A DNA stretch of 64,000 nt, taken from the NCBI GenBank assembly GCA_002104895.1, contig MCFG01000148.1, positions 1 to 64,000 of the forward strand, given 5' to 3'. The stretch's first letter is position 1, and each line of letters opens with the position of its first letter. Below the pieces are notes generated by a model that made no database searches, was not told where the DNA came from, and was given only the letters and a program-made list of their open reading frames with translations. Source of the DNA: Anaeromyces robustus. Taxonomy: Eukaryota > Neocallimastigomycota > Neocallimastigomycetes > Neocallimastigales > Neocallimastigaceae. Below are positions 1-14,449 of the stretch, piece after piece. A program made the position numbers and the translations under genes.

Positions 1-236
1 TATTTTATATTTACCCTAATTTACATTTTTTCAACTATACTAACTAACCAATTTTTTTTTTTAAAATTTTTACCCTAATTTACATTTTTTTAACCATTTT
101 TAATAATTTATAAATTTTATTTTATCAATTTTTTTTATTTTATATTATTATTATTTTTATATGCTTTATATATATAATAATAAATATATATATATTTATT
201 ATTACTATTATTATTATTATTATTTATTTTTTATGT

Positions 237-3200
237 TTAATGGTATAAATTTCTTCCTTTTTTCTTTGAAGAAGATGATGATAAAGAAGAGGTAGAAGAT
301 GTGGAAGATTTTGGTATTAAATTAATTAAATTTTTAAATTCATTATTATGATTACTATTATTTGATTTTGAATTTGTAGTGGTAGTTGATGATCCTAATC
401 GAATAGAAGAATTTGATTTTCCCCAAGGTGAAGTAGGTGGTAAACTTGATGTTGTTGTAGTATTAGTAGATTTTTTACCCCATACAGAAGTTGTATTATT
501 ATTATTATTATTAGTAGTAGTAGTTGTAGTAGTTGTAGTAGTTGTAGTTGATTTGGAACCTCCTAAACTTGGAAAATCATTTTTGTTTTTATTATTTTTA
601 TTGGTAGAACTTCCTAAACTTGGGAAATCATTATTATTTTTATTACTTTTATTGGTAGAACTTCCTAAACTTGGGAAATCATTATTATTTTTATTATTTT
701 TATTAGTAGAACTTCCTAAACTTGGGAAATCTTCTTTTGTTATTGTATTATTATTATTAGTAGTATTAGTAGTATTAGTAGTAGTTGTTGTTGATGATGT
801 TGAATATTCTTTGATATCTTTTTCTAAATAATCTTTTAATAATAAATCTTTATCTATACCATGTGCATATTTTTCATAATATTTATTTTGAACATTATTT
901 ATATTATTTCTTTGATTATGATTTATCATCATATTATTGTTATTATTATTTTCAAATTCTGATGATTGTTGTTGTTGTTGTTCATAATCATTTAATGATG
1001 ATGATGTATAACTTGAATAACTATCTTGACTTTGTAAACTTTGTATACTTCTATTACTATTTGTACGAGATCCCATTCCTATATTATTTTGATTTTTCAT
1101 TGATGTCATTTGCATTGGTATATTTCTATTATTATTATTATTTTGTTGACTAAAACTACGTTGTCCCATACCATTATTATTATTTCCTCTCATAAATTCT
1201 TGATTAGTTCTTCTATTTTGTTGACTAAAACTACGTTGTCCCATACCATTGTTACTATTATTATTATTACCAAAACTTCCATTATTATTATTATTATTAA
1301 TATTAGTATTATTATTATTAAATGGATTAATATTTAAAGCATTTTGCATTACTAATGGACTTGGATAAATATTAACAGGAATAATATTATTATCTGTTTG
1401 ATATTGATACCATTTATATTTACGTATAGATTTAACTTCTCTTGCATATTGAATTAAACTTGCCCAACTATCATTAGATAAAAGGGTTTCAGTATCTCCT
1501 AAAATAATTAATGAACTACATGCACGTGTAATAGCTACATTCATACGACGTACATCAGCAAGAAAACCTATACCATGTCCATTTTGTTGTTGATTTTGTT
1601 GATTTTGTTGATTCATACGATTATTATTCATGGATGAAGGGGAAGAACGTACACATGAAAAAAAGATTATATCTTTTTCTTGACCTTGAAAACTATCTAC
1701 GGTATTAATTTCTATATATTTTAATATAATGCGTCCAAATAATTTTATAAAATGAGAACGTAATTTACGAACTTGACCACGATAAGGGGTAACAATACCT
1801 AATTTATAAGCAAAAATAATTTCTGGATAATTTATACATAAAGATTTTATAATTTGGGCTATTGCTCCTACTTCTGCTTCATTAACTAAGGAAATACCTC
1901 TTTCTCGATTAAATCTTTCTTGTCCTTTAATATCTAAAAATAAAAATGGTGGAAATCTATTCATAGAATCTTGATGCCATGGTCTTGAACGTTTTTTAAA
2001 CATAGATTCATGATCTTGTAAACGATTTTCATAAAAATATTGACGTGGAAATTGACTAATTCCTGGATGCATACGATATTGAATATTTAACATTTTTACT
2101 AAATCTGGTCTACAATTTTGAAATCTTTTAAAAAGACTTTGTTCATATAAATAATTTTGGGCTACTTTACTTATAATTGTTGGTGGTAATTGATTGGGAT
2201 CTCCTATTAATACAGCATGTTTAATATGATGTTGCATGGGTATAAGTGTTGTAAGTTCTGAAGCTTGACCTGCTTCATCAATAATTACTGTTGAATAAAT
2301 ATCCCAATAATCTGTAAGGGCACTTTGAGTACTAATTGATAGGGTGGTCAATACTACATTAACTTGTTCAAATACTCTATATTTGGAATGAATAATTAAT
2401 TTTGAAATGTTAATCGTTGTATCAAGTGATTTTATACATTGGATATATTCTTTTAGGTAAAACATTTTACGATTTTCTGCTAATTTCATTTCATTAGTTA
2501 AAAAATTAACGGAATCTTGATCAATTTTACCTGTTTTAATAAATACTTCATATTCTTTATTTAAATCATCCATAATTGTTGCCATTTTACGTTGATAATA
2601 AACTAAATTTTTTGCTAATTCCGTTAATTCTTCATTATGATAGGAAAGAACTCTTTCTTCATTTGTTAAATCATCAATTAAATTATCTGTAGCTAAAACA
2701 TCTAATGAAAGATCTTTACAATCTTCACTAATATCACTAATACCATATCTTAGAATTGGTAATTTAACTAATTTATCAGAGGCTTTAATACCCAATTTTA
2801 ATCTTCTTGCAATTTCATCACATGCTGCATTACTTGGTGTACAAACTAAAATTTTTGGACTTGTTTCTGTATAGGATAGTTTTTTTAAAATTTCATTAAT
2901 AAGTACTAAAACAGTTTTTGTTTTACCTGTACCTGGTGGACCTTGAATTAATGAAAATCCATTATTTTTTTGCATAACTAAATCTACGGCTTCAGCTTGG
3001 GATTCATTTAATTCATAATCATTTCTTATTTTTTGAATATAATCTGGTCGTAAATCATATGTTTTTTCTAAGGTTGGATTAAATATTGATTTTCTTAAAG
3101 GTGATTTTATAATTTGTTCTAGTACTAAAAATTCTCTTCTTAAAGTAATTAATGTAAATAATTTAATACATCTCCAACTAGTATTAGCCATAAAAAATCT

Positions 3201-3689
3201 TGAATTTTCTGGTTGAAATCCACTACATTTAAAACTAACTTCATGTTCTTTACTAAAAGTATTATTAATTTTATTACTTTGGAAAAAGGATTGAGATGGT
3301 GTTTCTAATACTCTAACTAATATAGAATCTTCTAAGGAATACATATTATCTCCTTGATATAAAATAAGAACATCATTTACTAAAAATTTTCCTTCACAAT
3401 GCTTTGAAGATCCAGTTAATAAAATTTCATATTCTTTAATATTAATTAATTAATTAATTATTGAGTTATATATATAGACAAATAACAGAAATATAATATA
3501 AATTACAATGATAATAATAAAAAAATATGTTTTTATTTTTTGTTATTATATTGTTTTTGAAATATTATTTTGATAATTATTTAAAGTTTATATTCGAATG
3601 AGTTAGAGAATATTAAAATATATAAAAATATAATATATAAAAATAATAAAATAATTAAAAAAAATTTAGTTCGATATATATATATAATA

Positions 3690-3723
<34 letters not shown>

Positions 3724-4527
3724 ATTTTTAATTTTAATACATAAATAACAATTAAATATTTTTTAATTATTATTAAATAATAATAATGTATTGTTATTAT
3801 TATTATTGTTATATATTACCTTGAATTGAAGTATCTCTTCTATCCTTACTAAATTCTTTCATTTCAACATTATCAATATATACTGGAAAAGAATCATTTT
3901 TTAAATTTAATTCTTCAAGTGCTTGAACATATTGTGACCAACATTCTACTAATAATAATTTTTCAAAAACCTTTATTATTATTATTATTATTATTCGTAA
4001 ATTAATTTGATTTTTTTTTTTTTTTTTAATATATATTATAAATTATTAGAAAAAAATTATGAATTTCATTAGATTTTATAGCATAATTAATTATTATAAT
4101 AATTTCAAATAATAAAATATTATATTAAAATTATTATTTTAAGATAAAATTATTTCATTATTATTATTATTATTTCTTTTAATATTTTTACTATTGAAAT
4201 TTCTTTTATTTATATATATACCTTTCTATATTGTAACGCATTTTCAAATGTATCTGGAATTGCTTCTAAATCATTTTCAGTTAAATTTGGTGGATAATTA
4301 CCTCTCATATTTACATCCCATGATAATACTATTTCATAAAAATGTTCTAATGAAGTTATTAAAAAAGAATTTCTATTTTTGTTATATAAAGCTAAATCAT
4401 TTTTATAATCTTCTTCTACATCAGAATCAATGTCATAAAATTCATTATCTTCATTATCTTCATTTTCAAATTTATCATCATTTAAATTCAATTGTGAATT
4501 TATTAAATCTCCTAAATTTATATTCAT
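237..4527 (-). CDS. Sen1/senataxin-type superfamily 1 RNA/DNA helicase
   Basis: Three exons on the minus strand, 4222-4527, 3820-3970 and 237-3433, join in frame with GT..AG introns to give about 1,217 residues. Helicase motifs are all visible: P-loop GPPGTGKT near residue 317, DEAGQ near 538, GDPNQLPPT near 563, QYRMHP near 604, DSFQGQEKD near 732 and NVAITRA near 784. This set and the LLLVECWSQ segment in exon 2 place it in the Upf1/Sen1 family, whose nuclear members resolve RNA-DNA hybrids and act in transcription termination. A Gln/Asn insertion of about 25 residues sits between motifs V and VI. After residue 815 the protein is a 400-residue Asn/Ser/Gln tail holding two MGQRSFSQQN copies and four FPSLG repeats. 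The start is the first ATG of exon 1. Family assignment is firm; whether it is the Sen1 orthologue or another paralogue is not certain. Confidence 0.93.
595..737 (-). repeat. four-copy FPSLG repeat inside the helicase tail
   Basis: The C-terminal tail of the helicase encodes four near-identical units of about 15 residues with core DFPSLG followed by SSTNK and an Asn/Lys spacer. The DNA units are also nearly identical, so the expansion is recent. The motif resembles short FPxL-type peptide motifs in RNA-metabolism proteins, but that likeness is inference only. Confidence 0.85.
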
Positions 4528-5061
4528 TATTCAATTTTTGTATATATATATATATATTTATAAATATAAATAAGTATTCTATATTTTTTATTTTCTTTTA
4601 ATTTATTATTATTTTAATTTATATTTAAATAAAGGTTTTTTTTTTATATTTTCTTATTTTTTTTTTATTTTTTTTTAATATTTTTTAACCAATTAGATTT
4701 ATTAAAAAAATATTTAAATGTTTTTTTTTTTTTTTTTTTTTTAATATTTTTTTAATTAAAATAAAATATCATAAATATAAATTTAAAGTTTCTCTTACCA
4801 ATTAAGCATAATAAAATATATATTATTTTTAATAATTTTTTTTACAGTGATAAAAAATGCATAACTTTATTTACTAATAGGAATTAATTAAGAAATAAAA
4901 TACATGTATTTAGATATTAGATATAAAGTAATCTTATATAAAGAAAATCTAATAAATAATAAAAAAAATATATTTTAAAAGATGGAATTAAAGTCGATTA
5001 TTATAATAAAGTATAGTATATATTGTTCCAAAATTAAATCATTATGTAAAGCTATTATTAT

Positions 5062-5100
<39 letters not shown>

Positions 5101-5684
5101 ATAAACAACATTAACGTTCTTTCTTAAGTTCGATAGGAGAACTTATAATATTGAACAATGACTAAATTTTTTGAATAACTCATCATAAACAATAGGTATA
5201 ATTTTTATTTAACAGTTCGATTATACATAGCAAAAATTAATACATATGAAAAATTTGATATTTAAATAATATTAAATTAATAATTTATTATATCTTTATA
5301 AAAGTATTTTAATTTTCTTTAATCTTTTTTATTTCATTAGTATAAAATATATAGAATAATACATAAATAATAATATAAAATAAAATATATAATAATAAAA
5401 ATTAATTTTTTTTTTGGATTATTTATTATTATCGTTTATTTATTAATAATTACTTAAAAAAAAGTATCAAATAATAATTTTCAAAATAATATACATCAAC
5501 ATTATATAATGTTGATGTATATTAACTATTCCTAAATATGAAAAAAAAGAGACAGATAGTTATTTATTTATTTATTTATTTATATAATGTAATTATTTTT
5601 TTTTATTTAATAAATATAATTATTTTTTTTATTATTGTACAATATATATATTTAATTTAAATTTTTTTTTAATCATTGATTATT
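4528..5684. other. intergenic DNA between helicase and CotH genes
   Basis: AT-rich with long T and A runs, including about 34 A from 5066. I see no supported gene. A perfect 36-bp palindrome lies at 5488-5523 and a short TTTA run near 5560. The 5' side of the helicase gene and the 3' side of the CotH-type gene share this stretch. Confidence 0.7.
5488..5523. repeat. perfect 36-bp palindrome
   Basis: Arms of 16 bp (core ACATCAACATT) flank a self-complementary ATAT centre, so either strand can fold into a hairpin or the DNA into a cruciform. It lies about 160 bp past the stop codon of the CotH-type gene, so it could be a 3'-end or termination structure; that role is inference. Confidence 0.85.
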
Positions 5685-6945
5685 TTATTGAGAAATATTC
5701 ATATAGTTGGGATCACAATCTAAATGTAGAACAGTACAAATATATCTATATTTAGCAAGTATCCAATATTTTATACCATAACTTCCAGAATTTGTTTCTA
5801 CTACATTTTTAACTGGTGTAAATTCACAATTATCTCTCCATTGTTCATAAGTATAGATATTATTTTTTCTATCAAATTTTCCTGGATATATACCTTCATT
5901 ATTAAGAGTTTTATCTAATCTTACATAAGGTTCAATAAATTCTTTTAATGAATCTATATGAGGGAAAAGTATAGTAGGATTAAAAATTTTTGTTATTAAT
6001 TCCTTTAATTTATTTTCAAAAAGCTCTTGATGATTAAAAATTAAAGCATCTAATAAATAGCCGTGTAAAGCATAATCTTCAAATGAATAATAAGGATGTT
6101 TAATAGAATCATTTTTATGAGGTTTAAATAAATTATTTGAAATTTCTGGTTTAAATAATTCTTGATCATTTTCCATAGTATAATTAAATAAATCTTGATA
6201 AATCATATTAAATTTATCTTCATCAATAATATCTTGTCCAAAATCTGCATCAAAATCATATAATAAAAATTTCCAACGTTGATCATTTCCATTTCTTGGT
6301 TTATATAAGAAAATATTATTACCTCCATTAATAAAATGATCCCATGAACCTAATAAATATTCTAATGCAATTTGTGTTATAAATAAATCTACATCAAAAA
6401 ATTTTTCATAATCTTCTATGGTTCTGGCGGTTTCTAAATTTCTTATAAATTCATTATATTCTGTTCTATCTGTATAATCTTCATTTTCATTAGTACAAGT
6501 TCTTTTATCCATATAGGATTGTATATTTGGTATATTACCAAATCCAGTACATTTATATAATGATGTTGTATCTTTTTCACTATAAACATATTCTATCCAT
6601 GATGTTTTAAAACAATCCATCATAATATATAATCCTATATATTCACCATTAATATATAATTGAGAAAAATTAGCTGAAAGGGAAGGTATACCTAAATGAT
6701 TTTGTATATCATAAACAATTTTGTGTCTTAAATAAGTGGCATCACGAGATCCTGATCTAAGTTTAAAATGATTACGTCCATATAAATCTTTTTTTCCACG
6801 AATTTTTATATTAAAACCTGATTTACCATAATATCTTGAGGAATGACCTCCTAAAGATAATGTAATTTTATCAAATTTTTTCATTTTTCTAATAATAATT
6901 AATAATAAAAATAATAAAAATAATTAATAATTAGTAATAATTAAT

Positions 6946-7006
<61 letters not shown>

Positions 7007-7913
7007 TATCATATATATTAAGTTATATTTCGTTTTATTTACCCATTAATTTCAACAGTCATTGTACCATTTTTTGTTTTAAAATCAAATATTTTGAACA
7101 TTTCATCAATATTAATTTCATTTTCTCCCTCAATGCTACCTGTTATGGTTTCTTCATTTTCATTATTAATATCTTCTTCTACTTCTTCTTCTTTTACTTC
7201 TTCTCCTTCAACATTATTTTCAAAAGAATAAATAATATTTAATTTTTCTAAAAATTCATTGATTTTTTCATTATTATATATGTTTAAGTTTTGAAGTGTT
7301 GATATAATTTCGGTAATTTTAAAATTTGGATTATAGTTTAATATAATATTATACCAATCTTTGGTATTTTTATCAATCATATTTAATTCTTCTTCTGTAA
7401 TATTAAAACCTTGTAATATTTCCATATCATCTAAATTAACATAACCTTCATTATTAATATTTAATTGTGGTAATATTTCCGTTAAATTATTTCCAGGGTA
7501 TAATTCATTAAAATTAGTTTCTTTTAAAATATTTAAAAAATTTAATAAATTTTTTTGAAATATTTCTAAAATATCATTATTATTATCATTATTTAAATTG
7601 GAATGATTTTCATCAGAATCAGTATTAACAATTTTTGTATAATCTAAAGTTTTTTGTTTTATTATTTCAAATTCATTTGGCGGTATGGTTATTCTAAAAA
7701 TTGCTACTTGATTATCAGTTAATTCAAAAATTTTTGGTCGTTGATTTTTATTATTAACTAAACTATAGGCTTTTGTTAAACCTAATACTGTATATATAAA
7801 AAAGAGAATTTATTATTAATTTATTATTTATTATTATACTTCTTTTAATTTTTATTTTAATATTATTAATATTACTAACCGCATATTATTAGAGCTGCGT
7901 AGTTGATATACAT
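5685..7913 (-). CDS. secreted CotH-family protein (CotH kinase domain)
   Basis: Three exons, 7880-7913, 7043-7787 and 5685-6888, join in phase to about 660 residues. Exon 1 and the start of exon 2 encode a hydrophobic N-terminus (MYINYAALIICVLGLTKAYS), a clear signal peptide, so the product is secreted or enters the endomembrane system. The CotH fold begins near residue 262; within it are SGFNIKIRG, GIPSLSANFSQLYINGEYIG, GGNNIFLYKP near 448 and YDFDADFG near 470. The NN and DFD motifs match the ATP/metal-binding positions of bacterial spore coat kinase CotH. Dictyostelids carry related secreted CotH proteins. The N-terminal 250 residues are acidic with no recognised domain. Substrate is unknown. 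Confidence 0.9.
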
Positions 7914-9404
7914 TTTTTTCTTATTTATAATATCAATAAAAAAGTTAAAAGAAATATGTTAAAATCTCCAAAGGAAAAATATCAATTATTTATATACTTT
8001 TTTTTTTTTACTTATTAATGAATTATTAATATTTATTTATTTATTTATTTATTTATTTTATTCATTTATTTTTATAATAATTTAATTATATATTTATTTA
8101 TTTAACTATATATTTAATTATTTATTTTTTTTAATTTAAATTTATTTAATGAATAAAAGATTTTATATATATAATGATTAAAATAATTTTTTTTTTATTT
8201 ATTAAAGTTTTATTTTTTATACTTACCGCTATTGAATAATACTAAAATAATTAAAAAAAAAAAAAAAATAAAAAATAAACAATAGAAAAATAAAAAAAAT
8301 TAAAAAATGAATTTTTGATTTTAATTTAAAAATTGACAATCCTTAATTAATTTTTATTAAAAAAAAATAAAAAAACAAAAAATTAATAAAAGGAAAAAAA
8401 AAAAAAGGAAAATAAATAAAAAAATAAATAATAATTATGATTATTAATAATAAATAATAAAATAATAAATAACATTTTATTTATTATTATTGTTAATTAT
8501 TATTTATTATTATTGTTAATTATTAGAGTTTTTAAATGTAAAATTAATAAACCCAAATATTTTGTGGAATTAATAAAAAATTATTATTATAAAAAAAAAA
8601 AAAAAAAAAAAAATAAAAAATAGATTAAAAATGGATAAAAAAATAAAGTATGTAATAAATAGAAAGTAAAGTTTGATTTTACTGTTAATATTTTTATACT
8701 TTTATATGTTAATATTAAGATAAATTTAAAATAAATTTAATTATAATTAATAAAATAATAATAGTAATAACATAACAATACTATTATAACTGTAATATAT
8801 AAATAAATTTAATTATAATTAATAAGATAATAATAGTAATAACATAACAATACTATTATAACTGTAATATATAAAATTGAAATTAAAACCATTAACTTAA
8901 ACTGTTAATATTAAAATAATTATAGTATTTATAAAATGATGGAATTGCCTCTTCATAATACTGACAGACTGTATAAAATAAATACAAATAATAACAAAAT
9001 ATGTAATAATTATTATTTATAGAATTATTAAATTATTAATTATTAATATTATATAAATATTAATATTTTATTTCATCATATGATTTTTTCAAATAAAAGC
9101 TTTTTTTTTTATTTTTTTTTTATTTTTTTTAATATATATAATATTCATTCTTAAAATAATTATTATTTTTTGTATTTAGATTTAAGTATTTTATTAAAAA
9201 ATTAAGAAATCAAAGAAGTTTTTTTTTTTAAAATTTTTTATTTTATCATTATATAATAAATTATATTGAAATCTAAATAAATATACTTAATTAAATCTGT
9301 TTATTATTTATTTTTCTGAATTAATTTCAAAAAAAATATAAATATACACATATTAACATAATAATAATAATAATAATGAATTTTTTCGATATTGTAATTT
9401 ATAT
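7914..9404. other. intergenic AT-rich DNA with local repeats
   Basis: No supported gene. It holds long A/T runs, a 72-bp tandem duplication at about 8731-8874, and a 15-nt stretch at about 8227-8241 flanked by AG and GTAAGT on the minus strand that could be a leader exon of the CotH-type gene. Confidence 0.6.
8731..8874. repeat. 72-bp tandem duplication
   Basis: Two adjacent copies 72 bp apart differ by about one base. Each copy holds the small inverted pair AATAGTA/TACTATT. Confidence 0.8.
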
Positions 9405-9967
9405 GTTCTTGAGGTTTCTACTTTTTCTTTAGTTTACGCTGAAACTCATCCAGATCATGTTAGAAGTTTAATTTTAAGAGAAATTTTCTTATTATGTGAT
9501 AGGAAAAAAAAAATTTAGAAAAAATATATATATATAAAAGAAGAGAAAAAAAAAGGGAAAAAAGAAGGAAAAGAAATAAAATAGTTAATATTTAAATTAT
9601 TATAAATTAATTTTTTTTATAATATAAAAAAAATTAATTTTTTAAGTTAAATTAAATGGTTTTAACAAGATGGTACTTCTCATCTTTTCTCTTAGATTAT
9701 TAGGATGGTTTTATAGAACAAATTCCAGAAAATGAAAGAGATAATTTAGTTCAAGCATATTTATAAACATTTAACTGGTAAAGATGAAGAAAGACGTTGT
9801 GCTAAAGCATGGACAATATGGTAAGAAGCTACTTCTCATCTTTATATCGATAAATTTATTTTTCATAAAAATAAATAAATTAATAAAAAAAATATTACAG
9901 GAATATTATTATTTGAAATTAATTAAATTTATTACTTTAATTTTTTATTTAATGATATTTATAATAT

Positions 9968-10009
<42 letters not shown>

Positions 10010-10382
10010 AAATTTTTTTTTTTTTTTATAAATATATATATACATAAAAATTTATATTTTTTATTTCTTATATTTAAATAATAAAAAATATTAATTAAAC
10101 ATTATATATATATATTAGAATCATTACTATATCAGTAAAGTTTTCTTTAATTCAGCTTTTAGAAAACGTTGATAAAATTCGTAATATTTCAGGTAGATAT
10201 GATTGTATATATCTAATTACAGTGGTTGGGCAATACATAAAAGATAAATATATATATTATTTAAGTTTTATTTTTTTAAAATATTTATTTATTTATAACT
10301 TATTTATAATAAAAAGTTTTTTTTTATAAAATAAAATTTAATAACATAAATTATTAAAATAATGGTCAGAAGTTGAATTTAA
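9405..10382 (+). pseudogene. decayed proline iminopeptidase copy
   Basis: Diverged pieces of the two downstream proline iminopeptidase genes lie in the same order and strand: exon 6-like 9405-9503 (ETHPDHVRSLILREIFLLCDR region), exon 7-like about 9646-9847, an exon 9/10-like stretch about 10131-10250 and an exon 11-like piece about 10362-10382. Exons 1-5, 8 and 12 are not visible. The nucleophile motif of exon 6 has changed from GGSWGST to a VLEVST-like reading, and several stops and frame changes break exon 7. In the 9/10-like stretch the intron and about 15 coding bases are gone, so the exons abut. It is the first of three tandem copies and is clearly non-functional. Confidence 0.88.
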
Positions 10383-11113
10383 TAAGAAAATAAAATAAAA
10401 AAAAATTTGGTTAAAATAAAATATTATTAATATTTTTATAATATAAAAAAAAATAATAATAAATAAAATAAGAATAGCAGTAAAAAAATAATAAATTTAT
10501 TTTTTAATTAATGATTATCCAATTAAATGATATGAAACTTTAAAAGTTATTTACTTGTAAAAAAATTTTTTTTTAATTTTTTTTTATTTTATATTTTTTA
10601 ATTTATTATTGGAATCGAGCAATTTCTTTCTTGGAGATGACTGCTTCAATTTCCCGTCATCTCCAATATTATATCTTAAAATTTTTATTATAATATTTTT
10701 TTTTCCTGGTGTGTGTGTACGTACGTTCAATAATTTTTTTTTAAAAAAGAATTTTTGAATTATTTTTTAATCGTTTATATATTTTATAATATATTATAAA
10801 TTATATATTTTAATTTAATTTAATTTAATTAAAAATGATGCCGAAATAAATTAATTAAAAAAATACATTTACATTTTATTTATATAATATCTAAAAATAT
10901 ATAATAAAACTAAAACTTTAAATTAAAAAAAAAAAAATTTTTTTAATATGAATATAAATGATTAAATTAAATAATGTATTTTTATCTTTTTTTTTCTTTA
11001 AACTACTTAAGAAAACAACAATAATAATAAAAGAAACAAAATTATTTATTATTTTTTTTAAATAAAAATAAATAAATAAATAGAAGATAAAAAAATAAAA
11101 ATAATAAAGAAAA
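10383..11113. other. intergenic DNA with one GC-richer hairpin
   Basis: Contains an 11-bp perfect stem-loop at 10631-10666 and a small GTGTGTGTACGTACGT stretch near 10712. The rest is A/T runs leading into the 5' end of the first intact proline iminopeptidase gene. Confidence 0.6.
10631..10666. other. GC-richer hairpin, possible small structured RNA
   Basis: Arms TTGGAGATGAC and GTCATCTCCAA pair perfectly (11 bp) around a 14-nt loop. Base composition stands out from flanking DNA. It lacks the CCTTACAGCAA motif I associate with Dictyostelium class I RNAs and I see no upstream DUSE-like element, so no class can be given. Confidence 0.45.
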
Positions 11114-13818
<2,705 letters not shown>

Positions 13819-14449
13819 ATGTATTAAAAAAAAATTATATATTATAATTTAAAAATAAAAAAATCACCTACTTTTTTGGATTTATTATATTCTTTACTAA
13901 TTTTTTTAATTAAAGAATAAAAGTATACCTTATTTTATAATAAAATATATAAAGGTAAAAATTAGGAGGGCTAAAAAAAAAAAGTGAAAAATATATATAT
14001 GTATATACATTAAAAAAAAAATAATAATGTCAAATAAATAAAAAATTATAAAAAAAATATATAAATAAATACAATGATAATATTCTTTTATACTTTTAAG
14101 TTTTATTTTAAAGGAAAAATAATAATTAAAAACAGTATTTTTTTTAAAAAATATTTATATATAATATATTTTTTTTAAAAAAAAGCCTTGTAATATTAAT
14201 ATTATTTTTTTTTATGGGTGTCTTTGATTGTATAAATTATTTTTGTTTTAATTAAGTATGCTATTACAATATTATAATAATAAAAATTAATTAAATAACG
14301 AATAAAAATTTGATATTTTAATGTTCTTCAATATTTTAGTTTTTTTTAAAAAAAAAAATAAAATAATAGTTATAATGAAAATATAATAACTTTAAAAATA
14401 TATACATATATAAATAATATATTAACGAAATAAAATAAAAATAAATAAA
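13819..14449. other. intergenic DNA between the two proline iminopeptidase genes
   Basis: A/T-rich spacer of about 630 bp serving as 3' region of copy 1 and promoter of copy 2. Apart from the G-rich motif at 13971 I see nothing distinctive. Confidence 0.6.
13971..13982 (+). promoter_or_regulatory. G-rich 3' motif ATTAGGAGGGCT
   Basis: Lies about 150 bp past the stop of proline iminopeptidase copy 1. The same 12-mer with one change (ATTAGGGGGGCT) lies about 115 bp past the stop of the SNAPC1-like gene on its own coding strand. G runs are rare here. A 3'-UTR or 3'-end role is a guess. Confidence 0.2.

Noticed and set aside
379-1337. Plus-strand open frames opposite the helicase tail
   Set aside because: They are complements of Asn/Thr/Ser tracts (Val, Leu, Tyr, Ile runs) and have no coding character of their own.
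5101-5260. Slightly more complex stretch with TTAAGTTCGATAGGAGAAC
   Set aside because: No frame on either strand reads convincingly as protein and no RNA fold stands out.
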